From NCBI RefSeq assembly GCF_020921035.1, contig NC_063158.1:3206001-3270000 (forward strand): DNA of 64,000 nucleotides, given 5' to 3'. Source of the DNA: Rhodamnia argentea. Lineage: Eukaryota; Streptophyta; Magnoliopsida; Myrtales; Myrtaceae. The notes beneath the pieces are model-generated. The model saw nothing but the letters and a program-made list of their open reading frames with translations. It did not search any database and was not told where the DNA came from. A program made the translations under genes and the position numbers. Shown here one piece after another: positions 1 to 11,300 of this stretch (within the stretch, counting starts at the first letter, position 1; every line of letters begins with the position of its first letter).

Positions 1-243
1 CTGCTCTTTGAAGCTACATAGTACCACCAGATATTGTGCCTACCCCGCAAAAAAGATCGAATTTTTACCGATTTAAGGATAATATATTTCGTATATTTTG
101 ATATGGGACTTTCTCAAAGATGTAGAGATTCAAAAAGCAAAACCAAGAGAAGCTAATTAATGACTAGCGCAAGGTTATTTCTGTAAGTTGAAAGAGATGA
201 AACTACAAGGGCTTTGTTCTTGGGGGGAAGAGAAAGAGCGTAC

Positions 244-567
244 CAAGAAATTGTCAAGCTCTTGCCTGTCGCGAGGAGAGAGGCTGCTGCCGCCGTGCTG
301 CACCGAGGAGGAGGCGGCGGCGTAGGAGCGCAGGAGATGGTGCGACTGCGCGAGCTGCGCGTCGATCAGCGGCAGCTGGTCGATCGGGGTCGCGACGCGG
401 AGGCACGCCACGTGGGCCGCCAGCAGCTGCTCGTACATCGGGTGGCTGGCGATCTCCGCCCTGAGCTGGCGTTGCTGGTGGTCCCCCGAGAACGACGCCT
501 CGCTGCTCAGACCGGCGCCGACCCCGCCCCCGCCGCCGCCCATCATGGCCAAGTTCGGCTCTTGCAT
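244..567 (-). CDS. KNAT7: KNAT7-type class II KNOX homeobox protein, first coding exon (partial)
   Basis: This is the first coding exon of a class II KNOTTED-like transcription factor; the rest lies off the left edge. The 108 residues start MQEPNLAMM and carry most of the KNOX1 half of the MEINOX domain (about residues 32-82, including [20 protein letters not shown] and the [11 protein letters not shown]-like stretch). The exon ends after DNFL at a GTACGC donor (243-238), the position expected before the AQYV-type continuation. I chose the ATG at 567 because MQE is the usual KNAT7 start, although the frame stays open upstream. A glycine run (residues 10-16) and a serine-rich loop are local expansions. 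KNAT7 proteins act in the nucleus with BELL and MYB partners in secondary-wall control; that role is family knowledge. The MEINOX-interaction, ELK and homeobox parts cannot be checked here. Confidence 0.88.
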
Positions 568-867
568 TTGGTTGGGGTTATGTGCTCGGGTATGTTCCTG
601 CCCAAGAGAATCAGTCGAAACTCTTAGGAAGAGGATATGTAGTCCACCAGCAAAAAGAAAGGAAGGGCAAATCAAAAGTCTGAAAGGGTATCGGGGAGAA
701 GAAAGTCTGTACTTTTTATCTGTGGCGAGGAAGAGGAGCGACGAGGGTTTTGAAGAAAAAGAGAGAGGACCACACAGAGAGAAAGAGGGAGAACTCTGAC
801 TACTGTGATGATGAAAAGAAGAAGGAGAAGAAGAAGACAGTTTTCTCGTTAAGGGTGTGCATGAGAG

Positions 868-868
868 G

Positions 869-907
<39 letters not shown>

Positions 908-978
908 TATTGGGATCAGAGATACAAGACTTTCTGCAGAACCCTCTGCGTTTTTGCAGCAGATTTCGCTTCAACAAG

Positions 979-1021
<43 letters not shown>

Positions 1022-1110
1022 AGGGGGGCCCGGAGAGAGAGAGAAAGAAAAAAAGCCACAGCAGAAGCAGTAGAGAGAGAGAGAGAAAGAGAAGAGTTTA
1101 GTTTGGGAAG
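868..1110. repeat. GA/CT microsatellite cluster in the KNAT7 leader/promoter
   Basis: Long GA dinucleotide runs (about 871-904 and 981-1013, then shorter ones to 1110) lie 300-550 bp upstream of the KNAT7 ATG. On the coding strand they read as CT tracts. GAGA-type repeats are known binding sites for plant BPC proteins, which regulate KNOX genes. Their position makes a 5'UTR or proximal-promoter role plausible, but the sequence alone does not show use. The open frames across this stretch are low-complexity artefacts. Confidence 0.8.
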
Positions 1111-1259
1111 GAGGCTGATGGAATCATCATTATTGCGAGAGGAGAAGAAGAAGGAGAAGAGGAGGGTTACAGATAAAGAAAGCAGAGAACTTTTCACAGA
1201 TAAAGCTGTTCTGCTGCCTGACCATTTGATTGCTTTTTTAGCTTTTTCCCCTGTTTTTT

Positions 1260-2736
1260 TTTTCCCCCAATCTCAATATTCATATTTCGGTTATTTATTG
1301 GTGTATTATGGGTCTTGATTCTACTTTTTTAAATCAACAGTCAACACTGACTTTATGAGTTCTCTACCTCAATTAGGGTTCATGAATTAGGTAGATCTAT
1401 CCTCTCTCCATTCGCGCAATTACTCTCTTCTTATGTTCACATCATATGCTTAGCGCGTGCACGACTTCAGATCGATCCGACACACACAAACATACCGACT
1501 TCTATAAATTCGATCATCTCCGTAATTTCGATGTAAAGCTTGATAATCTCTATATATGGTCAGTTTAAATCGTCTGAAGCGGGCGATTTGTCGATTTGAA
1601 AGAGGGGACAAAAGCCTATTTGAATGATAACGCCGACATTTTTCCTTGCTGCTTCATTAAGATATGTTGGAGAAGAGGTCTCCGCCATCGGTATAAGTTA
1701 CTTTTACCTCCTTCATAACTGGATAGTGGCCTGCTATCTACCTTATGTAAAGGACAAAGATTCATGGAATGTTAAGTGGGTAAGCATTTTGGTAAATCTC
1801 GAGGTTAGTGGAGTCTTTTTTTTTTTTTATCTATAGTGGTGATAATTTGTTTGGCAACAAAGATTCTACACCTGCAAAAACTCAAGAACTCTTTTCCTAC
1901 TTTCAAAAGCAAGTAACAATGTCTTGCTTTCCTCCCCCGAAATATCGAAAACGAACCCCGAAATTTCAAGTCTCCAAAATTTACGGAGAGAAAAACACAG
2001 AACTAAGTCGCATGTCCGTATATTCGAATCGTAATATACTTTGGGTGTCCGGCATTAAAATTAGAACGAAAAATCAGAATTTTCCGAAATCATACAAAAG
2101 TATTTCAAGACAGAAGTCACACTCTCTACGAATAACTAAACATCCATCAGATGCATTTACATCAGTACCGAAGAATATGCATAAATTCCCCTGTTGTTAT
2201 ATAAATAAGAATATGCAATAATTGTTTGGAGCCGATCTCAATTATTATTTTTCTTTTTTTTTTAATCCATTATTTGTTTCTCTCTCTCTCTCTCTATCTC
2301 TAAAGCTGCAAATTATTCAAGTCAGTGATGGGGACATATCCTTAATGACGCACTCCTGTCAATGGAACGACATGAAATAGGAGGGAGGCAGGTCACTTCC
2401 CTTCTTATCATTTCGTCGTCGTCAGGGAAGCTTCTTCTTGCTTTTTTTTTTTGTTTTTTTTTCAAATGGGTCATGCCCTTAATTTTTTAACGCGTAATTT
2501 TTTTTTTATCTTATTGACATGTCAGGGCGATAGTATAACAATAAAATACTAGGCATAAAATTAGAGATGATTTCCATCATGATTACTAAATATATTTTGT
2601 CATTCATAACACCTACAATTGATATTGTACCATGTGATACCATCAGCTTCTCAAATCTCTTTATAGCATAAAAGATGTAATTAAATGGATTTTTTGTGTA
2701 ATTAGAAAACGGCATTAAAAATTTGAGTAAACGGGT
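1260..2736. other. Spacer upstream of KNAT7, no gene seen
   Basis: AT-rich sequence with homopolymer T/A runs and a short CT run near 2280-2295. I found no coding stretch with family motifs and no terminal repeat structure. It probably contains the distal KNAT7 promoter. Confidence 0.5.
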
Positions 2737-2738
2737 CA

Positions 2739-3420
2739 TGTCTGAAAGATTTTATGAGACCACAACCAACTGTTCTAAAAGTTTAAGCTTATAGAAAAAT
2801 GCGTGATTTAATATTTATATATTCCAACACTCCCCTCACGCTTAGTCCGGTCTTTTTGCCTAATACTAAGCGTAGTGATTTAATATTTATATATTCCAAC
2901 ACTCCCCTCACGCTTAGTCCGGTCTTTTTGCCTAATACTAAGCGTGAAAATATTCATTAGGGAGGCAAATAGGGGCCTGGAAAGATTTGTATATTCCAAC
3001 ATTTCCCCTCACGCTTAGTCTGATCTTTTTTACTAGTACTAAGCGTGGAAATATTCATTGAAGATGTAAATAGGGGCTTGGAAAGATTTAAACTCGGGAT
3101 CTCCCGCTCCGATACCATGTTAGAAAGTTCAACCCAAAAACTTAAGCTTATAGGTGGAGGGAAACCACATGAATATAAAGAGAATATAATACCCGTTCTT
3201 AAGCGATGTGGGATAACAACTACAACACCCCCTCTCACGTGCAAGCCGAATTACGATCGTGGCACGTGGAATTTGACTAATAGGGGTGGATGCACTCGCA
3301 TTTGCGAAAGAGATAATACCTGGCTCGACAACATGAAAGATTTTATGGGACCACAACCAACTGTTTTAAAAGCTTAAGTTTATAGAAAAAGACGTGATTT
3401 AATATTTATATATTTCAATA
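2739..3420 (-). mobile_element. Short-LTR (TRIM-like) retroelement array, degenerate
   Basis: Two direct copies of an ~85-bp unit lie at 2742-2826 and 3334-3418; the first sits in a 2739-2829 block that starts TG and ends CA. A third LTR-like block at 3118-3228 also starts TG and ends CA. At 3106-3117 GCTCCGATACCA is the complement of a tRNA-Met-type primer-binding site. C-rich tracts next to LTR ends (about 2830, 2902, 3002, 3229) read as polypurine tracts on the minus strand. A 72-bp unit is tandemly repeated (starts 2803 and 2875), and a related ~43-bp segment recurs at 2945-2987 and 3048-3090. No protein is encoded, as expected for TRIM elements. The PPT-LTR-PBS order suggests a tandem array collapsed by recombination. 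Confidence 0.65.
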
Positions 3421-6400
3421 GTGTCTAATATATTGATACGTAAATTTCCCATGAAATACGACGAAAGTCTTCTCGGTAATGGATTCAACATGCCGACGGG
3501 GAGTCACGTACCTAATTAATCGTCTCTGTCAAAGTCACCCGTCAATAGAAGCAACGATAAACGGATAATATCCCATAACAACTGCACAACACCACATATA
3601 TAATCGTGTTAAGAAAGTTCCTTTTTTAATTCAAACAAAAGGGCAATTATGTAACGTATGCTTTGCGTCAAAATTTCGTCACGAGACAAGGGTTTAATGG
3701 ATTTCCTTTGATTAACATTATTGGGCCAAAAAAGAAAGGGCGGAACCATTTTGGGATTAAAGCATAGTCGGCTGAAGAGTTGAACTGTCACTGTTCCGCC
3801 ACCCCTTTGGCTGGTGATCGCCTTTTTCAGTTTGGTGTCTCTTTCTAAATTTGCATTTTGGTGTTTTGAAAAGTGAGGAAAAATAAACAAATAGATAAAA
3901 AGAAAACCACTAAAAAAATCACGAATTATGCTCACAGTCACATATTTATCCTAAATATTTTTTTGGCGGGGACATTTTTTGCAACACATTTATTTTTTTT
4001 GTGACCTCAAAAATTCAAATTTGTATCTGCATGGCGCATTTACCGTAAATGTGTCATACGAATATAAATTTAGGATTTTTTGCATCATAAAAAGGGTTGG
4101 CGTAAAAAATGTTACATCGGTATAAGTTTGGGGTATAATGTCACGGTACGCATAATTTAGGATTTTTTGGTGGCTATCCTAATCCTAAATAAAGTTGCCC
4201 GAAAAAATTGCAAAAGAAAAAAAAAAGAATACAAAAGGAGGACGGAAAATAACAATTAATTGAAGGGAGAAAAGGGATACAGAGCAGAAGTTTGTTTGGA
4301 CACAGTGACCACCTACCCAACTCCCCACCCTACATTAGCGGCTGACGTGGCGAGCAACCATTGGCGGTGGGGTCCCTTCGAGTTAAGGTACTTATCTTAT
4401 TGCTGACTTTGACGTCTGATGGGGCCTCGCTAACCGTTTGATCCGGTCACGTTGCGTTCAGTATGATGTAATGCATGATCCGATTCATGCATGTATCCAA
4501 TTGCTGCCCCCCACCCGTGGGGAATATTGTTCAGCACGGTTTAGGATTTAGGGCATGAACATGGAGGTTTTCTTTTCTTTTCTTTTTTCTTTTTTCATCT
4601 TTTTGTTCCGTCTGCGTTAAGAAACTAATATATTTTTGCGAAAATAATTAAATATCAAAGTGTTTGGAATGATTTTAGAAAACACGAAATCTTGTTTTCT
4701 CGCGAAAAAGAAGAAGAAGAAGAAGAGATTTTCTTGATATAACAAATTCGAAATGTCCGATTTGAGTTACAGTCGTTGCTCATATTTTAGCGAGCCTGCC
4801 TCTCCCCGTACAACCGAATGCAATGGGACAAGGCCGGAGTTATCGTATATCCAATGCACAGGCAGGAGCAACGCCATAACCGAATCGAGATTTCTCGGGA
4901 TCGAGGTGGGACTGTCTCGATGGATTTAAACTCGCAACCGAAAGAGTTATCGGGCCCCGTAATCTCGAAAATAAAGAGAGAGAAGAGGTTTTCTTTTTTC
5001 TTTTTTTTTTTCAATAAATGGAGGATAAAATTGAGTAAATTGAAACGGTTCTTGTTGTACGGGACATGGGAGGGATGGTGGGACCATGTAGGAGAGCAAT
5101 TCTCAAGGTGATTTAGGACAAAAAATTGGGAGAGAATTGTTGGGGGGATCAAGACATGTTGTGGGGTGGTGTGGTGGGTGTCCACTGGAGTTGGATTCAA
5201 GCAAAACACTCGAACGACTTCTTAGGTTCCTTTTGTTTCACGTGGGAAATGCTGCTTTGTATACACGAAAGCTTTTGTTTCACATTTATTAGATTAATTT
5301 TTAATTTTTATTTTTTATGTCTGGCCTTATTTTCGGTGTATGTTTAAGTCTGGTGCCCTTTCTAGAAGCTCGATCTCTTGCGAAAACATTTTCCAATTTT
5401 AAAACCTTTTTTTTTTTCGTTTTTAGCTCGGTATAATATTTCCATCAAGAGAGAAGGGGAAAAAAAAAAAGACGTCACTCTAACCGAACAGGTAAAACAT
5501 CCATGAACGGCTTCACGTTCTGGAACCTCGAATAGGCTCCCATACATGTGGAGGTGATTTCAATGTACGTTAGTCATTGCGGGATTGGCCTCTTAAACCG
5601 ATCCTTAATTAAAAAAAACACAGATATCGTCATTTGTAAAGTTTTCTGTGCCCTTCAATTTCTTTTCAAATTAGTCTGAGTGGTCAAAACATCCAATTTC
5701 GTAACCTGGTGAACGAGCCGTAAGCAATCTAACTCTAATTCCGAGTAATCTTACAGACTATACAACGGTGGTGCGCACAAAATGAAACTATTTACATGTA
5801 ATTCGTGACAGCTAGTGGCGTACGAATTTATGAAATCAAGTATGACCGGAAGCTATAAAAAAAAACAGAAAAAGAAGAAGAAGAAGAAGGAGAAGAAGAA
5901 GAAGATGATGTGAGAAAGGGAAATTGGAGAACGCTGGTGGGGAATAGAAGTGGGGTCACCGTCACAGCTGTAGCCTTGTCGCGTTGTTAGGGGCCTCTAG
6001 ATTGCGACCTCTTTGGCAAAGGATTTGAAAAATCTCGAAGAAAGAGGACACAAACACACTCAGGATTAGTGGCCCAATTAGCGGAATACTTAAATTTCTA
6101 AGCATTAGTTCGCTACGCGAGAAATGAACGTTTTGTTGGACATTTTTCGAAAAATAATTATTTATATTATTTAAAAAAAATTAATCAATAAAAAATATTT
6201 TTATTATCGATAACAATCTATGTCTAATTATTTTCGTAGGCGATGAAAAACTTTTTCATTCATTTATTTTTGTAAACAATATAATGAATTATTTTTTGGA
6301 AGTTATTTTTTGAATCACTCTTTTTTTCTCGAAACGAGTGGTGCATAAACCTTTGACATATCCATATATATAGAGAGAGAGAGTAGTTGCTTTCAAGAAC

Positions 6401-7650
6401 TCCGCAAACCCCTGAGCTTGAAAGTTCTCTCCATTGTGTTTCCCTCGTGGTCTTTTTTTGTTTCACTTCTTAGATCTTTCTCTAAAGTTCACCCAAGTCA
6501 ATCCCATGGCTAATCAGTAAAAGTGTAGCCCACTTTATCCAAAACAGAAGGCTTACTCGCTCGCTTACTCGACATTATCACCTTCCCAATAACATGGACG
6601 ACGATTTGCAAGAAAAATTCAAAAATTTTTTCTTTTGACACCAAAGGACAAAATCGCTTTTGTTGGTGATGTTGTCGTATACGATTGTGGGGTGCCGTGC
6701 CGTGACAAAAAGGAAAATTGGTTGATGGGGGGCCACTTTGGGCCTCTCCAAGCTTCATTGGCTAGCTGAAAGGGGCTTAGCTCCGTAGCTAGACGTTAGC
6801 ACCTAAGAGACGAGAGAGTGACAAACGTTGGCCGAAAAGAGAGAGCACAGGGCAACGCCGATGGCGAGGACGATGAAAAACTCTTTTCGCCGATAAAGCA
6901 CACCTCCATTGAGGAGGTGTTAGCACCTGCGCCGGATGCACAGTGAGGTCCACCGGAACCTCCCTAATCTCGTAGCTGATTTGATTTGCATCAGGAATAG
7001 TCCTTGCAGTTTCGTTTCCCGCTTTGACCTACGCGCGTTCTAAAGAGCGTGTCCTGGTTATCTCATTTATGTTCTAATCCATAGCCTCCTATAGAAAGAG
7101 AGTACTTCTCAAAGTGCCTGATGATTCTCGACTAGAGTGAGGTCCTTAGCAGCAGTCAATCTTTGGATTGAACAGTCGAGAAATGCTAGATTTCTGAGGT
7201 AGCCATGAGAAAAATTCACAACTTTTACCAGTCACAAGTCACAAGTCATTTCTACGGGACTTCTCTTGTACATTAGCAGAAAAAGGCTGTCTTCATAGTA
7301 ATGGAAACTATTTGATGAAATCCTGTTCACAACCTTCTTTTCTCCACTTAGATCGTGTAAATAGGGAGATTATGACAACAAAAACTGGCTCCATCAAAGT
7401 CGCATGACTGAACAGCAGCAGAACGGGAAACAATGACAACAGCAGCAACAATAAGATTTCCCCCGGAAGAACATCAAAGAATTCAGATGAATTTTATTAT
7501 ATTAGGTACATAGATTTAAAATCTGGCTAGAAGGGCTTCATTAAGTATAGAAAACAACCTTCACAAAAACTCATTCTTGACTCTTCCGTTACTTACTTAT
7601 CGGATAAAGACACCCATCTTAAAGGAAAGGGCCACAAACTAATGTTTCTA
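3421..7650. other. Spacer with simple repeats, no gene seen
   Basis: AT-rich intergenic DNA. It contains a degenerate repeated phrase around 4060-4190 (variants of 'aatttaggattttttg') that could be an old MITE. There is an AAG run near 4710-4726, an AAG/GAA tract at 5870-5905, and a short GA run at 6372-6385. The open frames here show no family motif and have no coding-like composition. Confidence 0.5.
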
Positions 7651-8333
7651 GCAGGGTGAAACTGCCCACAAGACACGGTCACACAGCTTCCTCAACTAAA
7701 ACGAACTTGGCCCTTTTACAATGGCCATTTACTTTTTACGTGGAACGGCAAAGAGAGCTTCGCGATTCATTCATCTGATGTCAAAATGGCAGAGAGATCC
7801 AAGTTCCAACACTACAATATGCATTAAGGATTTTGGAGCTCACAATCCTTGTCGACATCAATATGACAAAACTAAGACCAGCATTGAAACAAATCATCAG
7901 GAGAAAGAAAACCCACTGCATAAAGTTTTTATTAGAGGATCAAATCCAACTGCAGTATAGATGGCAGTACTGTTCCAAACTTCTCACCTCCATATAACAT
8001 TGGAGCATAAAACACGCATTCCCAAACTATCAAAGCCTTGAGTCACCCGGCTCCATCAGTATCTCCTTAACTCCCGTATTATTCATGCGGTTCCTTTCTA
8101 TGCGATGATCCACATATTCATTTCCATGTGATGCTTCATTACAAATGAAACGACAAATCAAAGCTTCTAGGCTGCTAAAAGAATATGCAATTCCTAGATA
8201 TCTATTTACATTACAAAATGAAATATTGAGCGAAAATCCACATATATTACCAGAAAGGTTGATTAGTATCATGACATACAATTGGAACAAGGCAAACCAT
8301 TTACAACACGAACTCACCTACAATGCACGCTGT
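7650..8333 (-). other. Probable 3'UTR/downstream region of the MINDY gene
   Basis: Sequence just past the TGA at 8334-8336 of the minus-strand gene. It has AT-rich tracts but no family-like coding frame. The true polyadenylation site cannot be fixed from the sequence. Confidence 0.4.
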
Positions 8334-11300
8334 TCACATAATGGTACATCTATCCTTCGATTTTGCATCAGCCCTGTTCGAAGATGATGGATTTCTCCCT
8401 CCATATCTTCCCCCCTGTAGAGCACCATTAATGGCTGGTATAAGTTACACGCCCAAGGGAAAAGTCTTAAATGAACACTATTTGATTGCATTACAAGTCA
8501 TTATCCTTCATTTACATGCAACTGTAAACTACATACAAAGACTAAAAATTCCTCAAAAACAACTACACATGTATTTCACGAGTTGGTTTCTCAGCTATGC
8601 AATAACACAACCAATATTCTAACTTCTATCATCTTCAAGAAGTCATCCTGAAGGCAAAATATTATCAGATATTAGTAGGACGTCAAGGCAGAGAGCAACT
8701 CCATGAGATACCTAAAAAGATTGACCTAAATGAGAACAAGCAACAATTAAACAAGCAGCCCACTCCACCCTCGCCTCCAACCCAACACCTCCGAAAAAAA
8801 GTTGCTATTTCATTTTTCAGCTAATATGGAAGGACCATCCAAAACATAACAAGTTTGAGCTCATCCTTAAATTTAACGAATTCTTGAACATGAGAAGCTC
8901 CCCTGCCAACTTTCGAACACCAGACTTGGGTTTTAAGAGTGAGCGCCAGGGACGGATGTAGAAGTTTCTCTTAGAGGGGACAAGATTTGATCATTTAGAA
9001 ATTAACAATTGATTGCTCGTACACATAACAGTACCAAGAAAATTAATATAAACAAGTTTTGTTCGTCTATAATACCTACGTTTTCAAAATGCTTGAAGTA
9101 AATAGGATGTGGAACGAGATGTCTAACTGCATCAAGAGAGTGGCAAGAGGGGTGTTAGGGGAAAGTAGAGGGAACGGACATCAAACAAAGGAAACTTGGT
9201 GGTGGAATGAGGAGGTGCGGGAGGCAATTAAACAAAAGGAGTGTTTCAAATGTTTGCATAAATGTTCTAATGAAGAGAATTTGCAAAAGTTTAGATTGGC
9301 GAGAAAAAAGGCCAAGAAAGCTCTGCGAGAGGCTAGAGGCAAGGTTTTCTCCGATATGTACAAAAAACTAAGAAGCAAAGAGGAAGAAAAATGTATCTAT
9401 AGGCTTGCAAAGATAAGGGACAAGAGAATTAAAGACTTGACACAAATTAGATGCATTAAGGATGAAAATAAAAAACTCTTAGTAAGAGATCCGGAAGTTA
9501 AGGAAAGGTGGATGAGCTATTTTAACAAGCTTTTTAATGAAGAAGCGGTAGAAGTGAGGTGGATTTGGAGGACGCTTCTGATGATTTAAACAGAAGGTTT
9601 GAGCGTACAATTAGAGCGCATGAAGTTAATGAAGCATTAAAGAAGATGAAGACTAGTAAAGCCTTGGGACCCATGGTGTCCCTATTGAAGTGTGGAGATA
9701 CTTAGGGGATGTGGCAATAAGTTAGTTGACTAATCTTTTTAACAAGATTCTCCAAACTAATAAGATGCCCGACGAATGGAGGAAGAGTATGCTTTTGCCT
9801 ATCTATAAGAAAAAGGGGGATATCCAGAATTGTTTCAACTATAGAGGCATTAAGCTTATGAGCCATACAATGAAGTTGTGGGAGAGAGTTATAGAGCATC
9901 GTTTAAGAATAGAGACCAAGGTCTCTGTAAATCAATTTGGATTTATGCCAAGAAGATCTACCATGGAGGTTATCTTCTTGATACGACGATTGATGGAGAG
10001 ATATCGAGAAAAGAAGGACCTACATATGGTGTTTATTGATCTCGAGAAGGCGTATGACGGGATTCCAAGAAAGGTTCTATGGTGGGTTCTTGAGAAGAAA
10101 AAAGTACCTTCAAAGTATGTAAAGGCAATCAAGGATATGTACGATAATGCTACTACATGTGTGAAGGCTTGTAATGGTACATACAAGCCATTTTCCAATC
10201 ACAGTAGGCTTACACCAAGGTTCTACTTTGAGTCCTTATCTTTTGCCCTAATTATGGATAAGCTAACAAAAGATATCCAAGATGAGGTGCTGTGGTATAT
10301 GCTTTTTGCAGATGATATTGTGTTTATTGATGGGACCGGGGCTGGGATTTGCGCTAAATTAAAATTATGGAGAAGTAGGTTGGAGTCTAAAGGATTTACG
10401 TTAAGTCGAAGTAAGACCGAATACATGAAGTGTGAGTTCGACACGGCAAGAGGAGGAGATCAAGAATCCGTGAATATGCTCGGACAGGAGGTACCCAAGA
10501 TAGATGCTTTTAGATATCCGGGATCAATATTGCAAAAGGGGAGAGAGATTGATAAGGATGTAAGCCATAGAATCAAAGTAGGTTGGATGAAATGGCGCAG
10601 TGCATCGGGGTTTACGTGTGATCACAAAATTCCTCTTACGTTAAAAGGAAAATTTTATAGAACGGCAAGAAGGCCTGCAATACTATACGGAGCTGAATGT
10701 TAGCCAAGACAGAGGCAACAGGAGCATAAAATGGTATTAGCGGAAATGAGGATGTTAAGATGGATGTGTGGTCATACAAGAATAGATAAAATAAGAAATG
10801 AAGATATTCGACGAAAAGTTGGAATAGCACTAGTGGTAGAAAAGATGAGAGAACATAGATTGAGATGGTTTTAGCATATTCTTCAAAGATTCCTAGATGC
10901 TTCAAGAAGAACAGAAGTTTGTTACCGAGAGCATAACATGAAGAAAAGAAAAGGTCGGCTGAAACTTACCTTGGGGAAAGTAGTAAAACAAGATTTAATG
11001 AAGTGGAAAATAGATTGGTGCATGGTTTGTCTTAGGACGGAGTGGAGGAAAGCTATTAGCGTTGTGGAGGGACAAAATTCCTATATTACTGATTGTCCTT
11101 TTTAGTCATTTTTCCCCCATATATATTTATCTATTTTTATTTTTATATATTTATTTCTATTTTTATATAATTATTTCTTTTTCCTCAATCGATTTTGCTT
11201 CTTTTTATTTATTTTTGAGTTCATCGACCGCCGACCCCAACTAGTTTGGGATAAAGGTAATGTTGATGTTGATGTGGTGGGGGCAAAATTAAAATGAAAA

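Noticed and set aside
750-1318. Overlapping open frames rich in Arg/Glu upstream of KNAT7
   Set aside because: They are translations of GA microsatellites; repeats stay open in all frames and show no domain.
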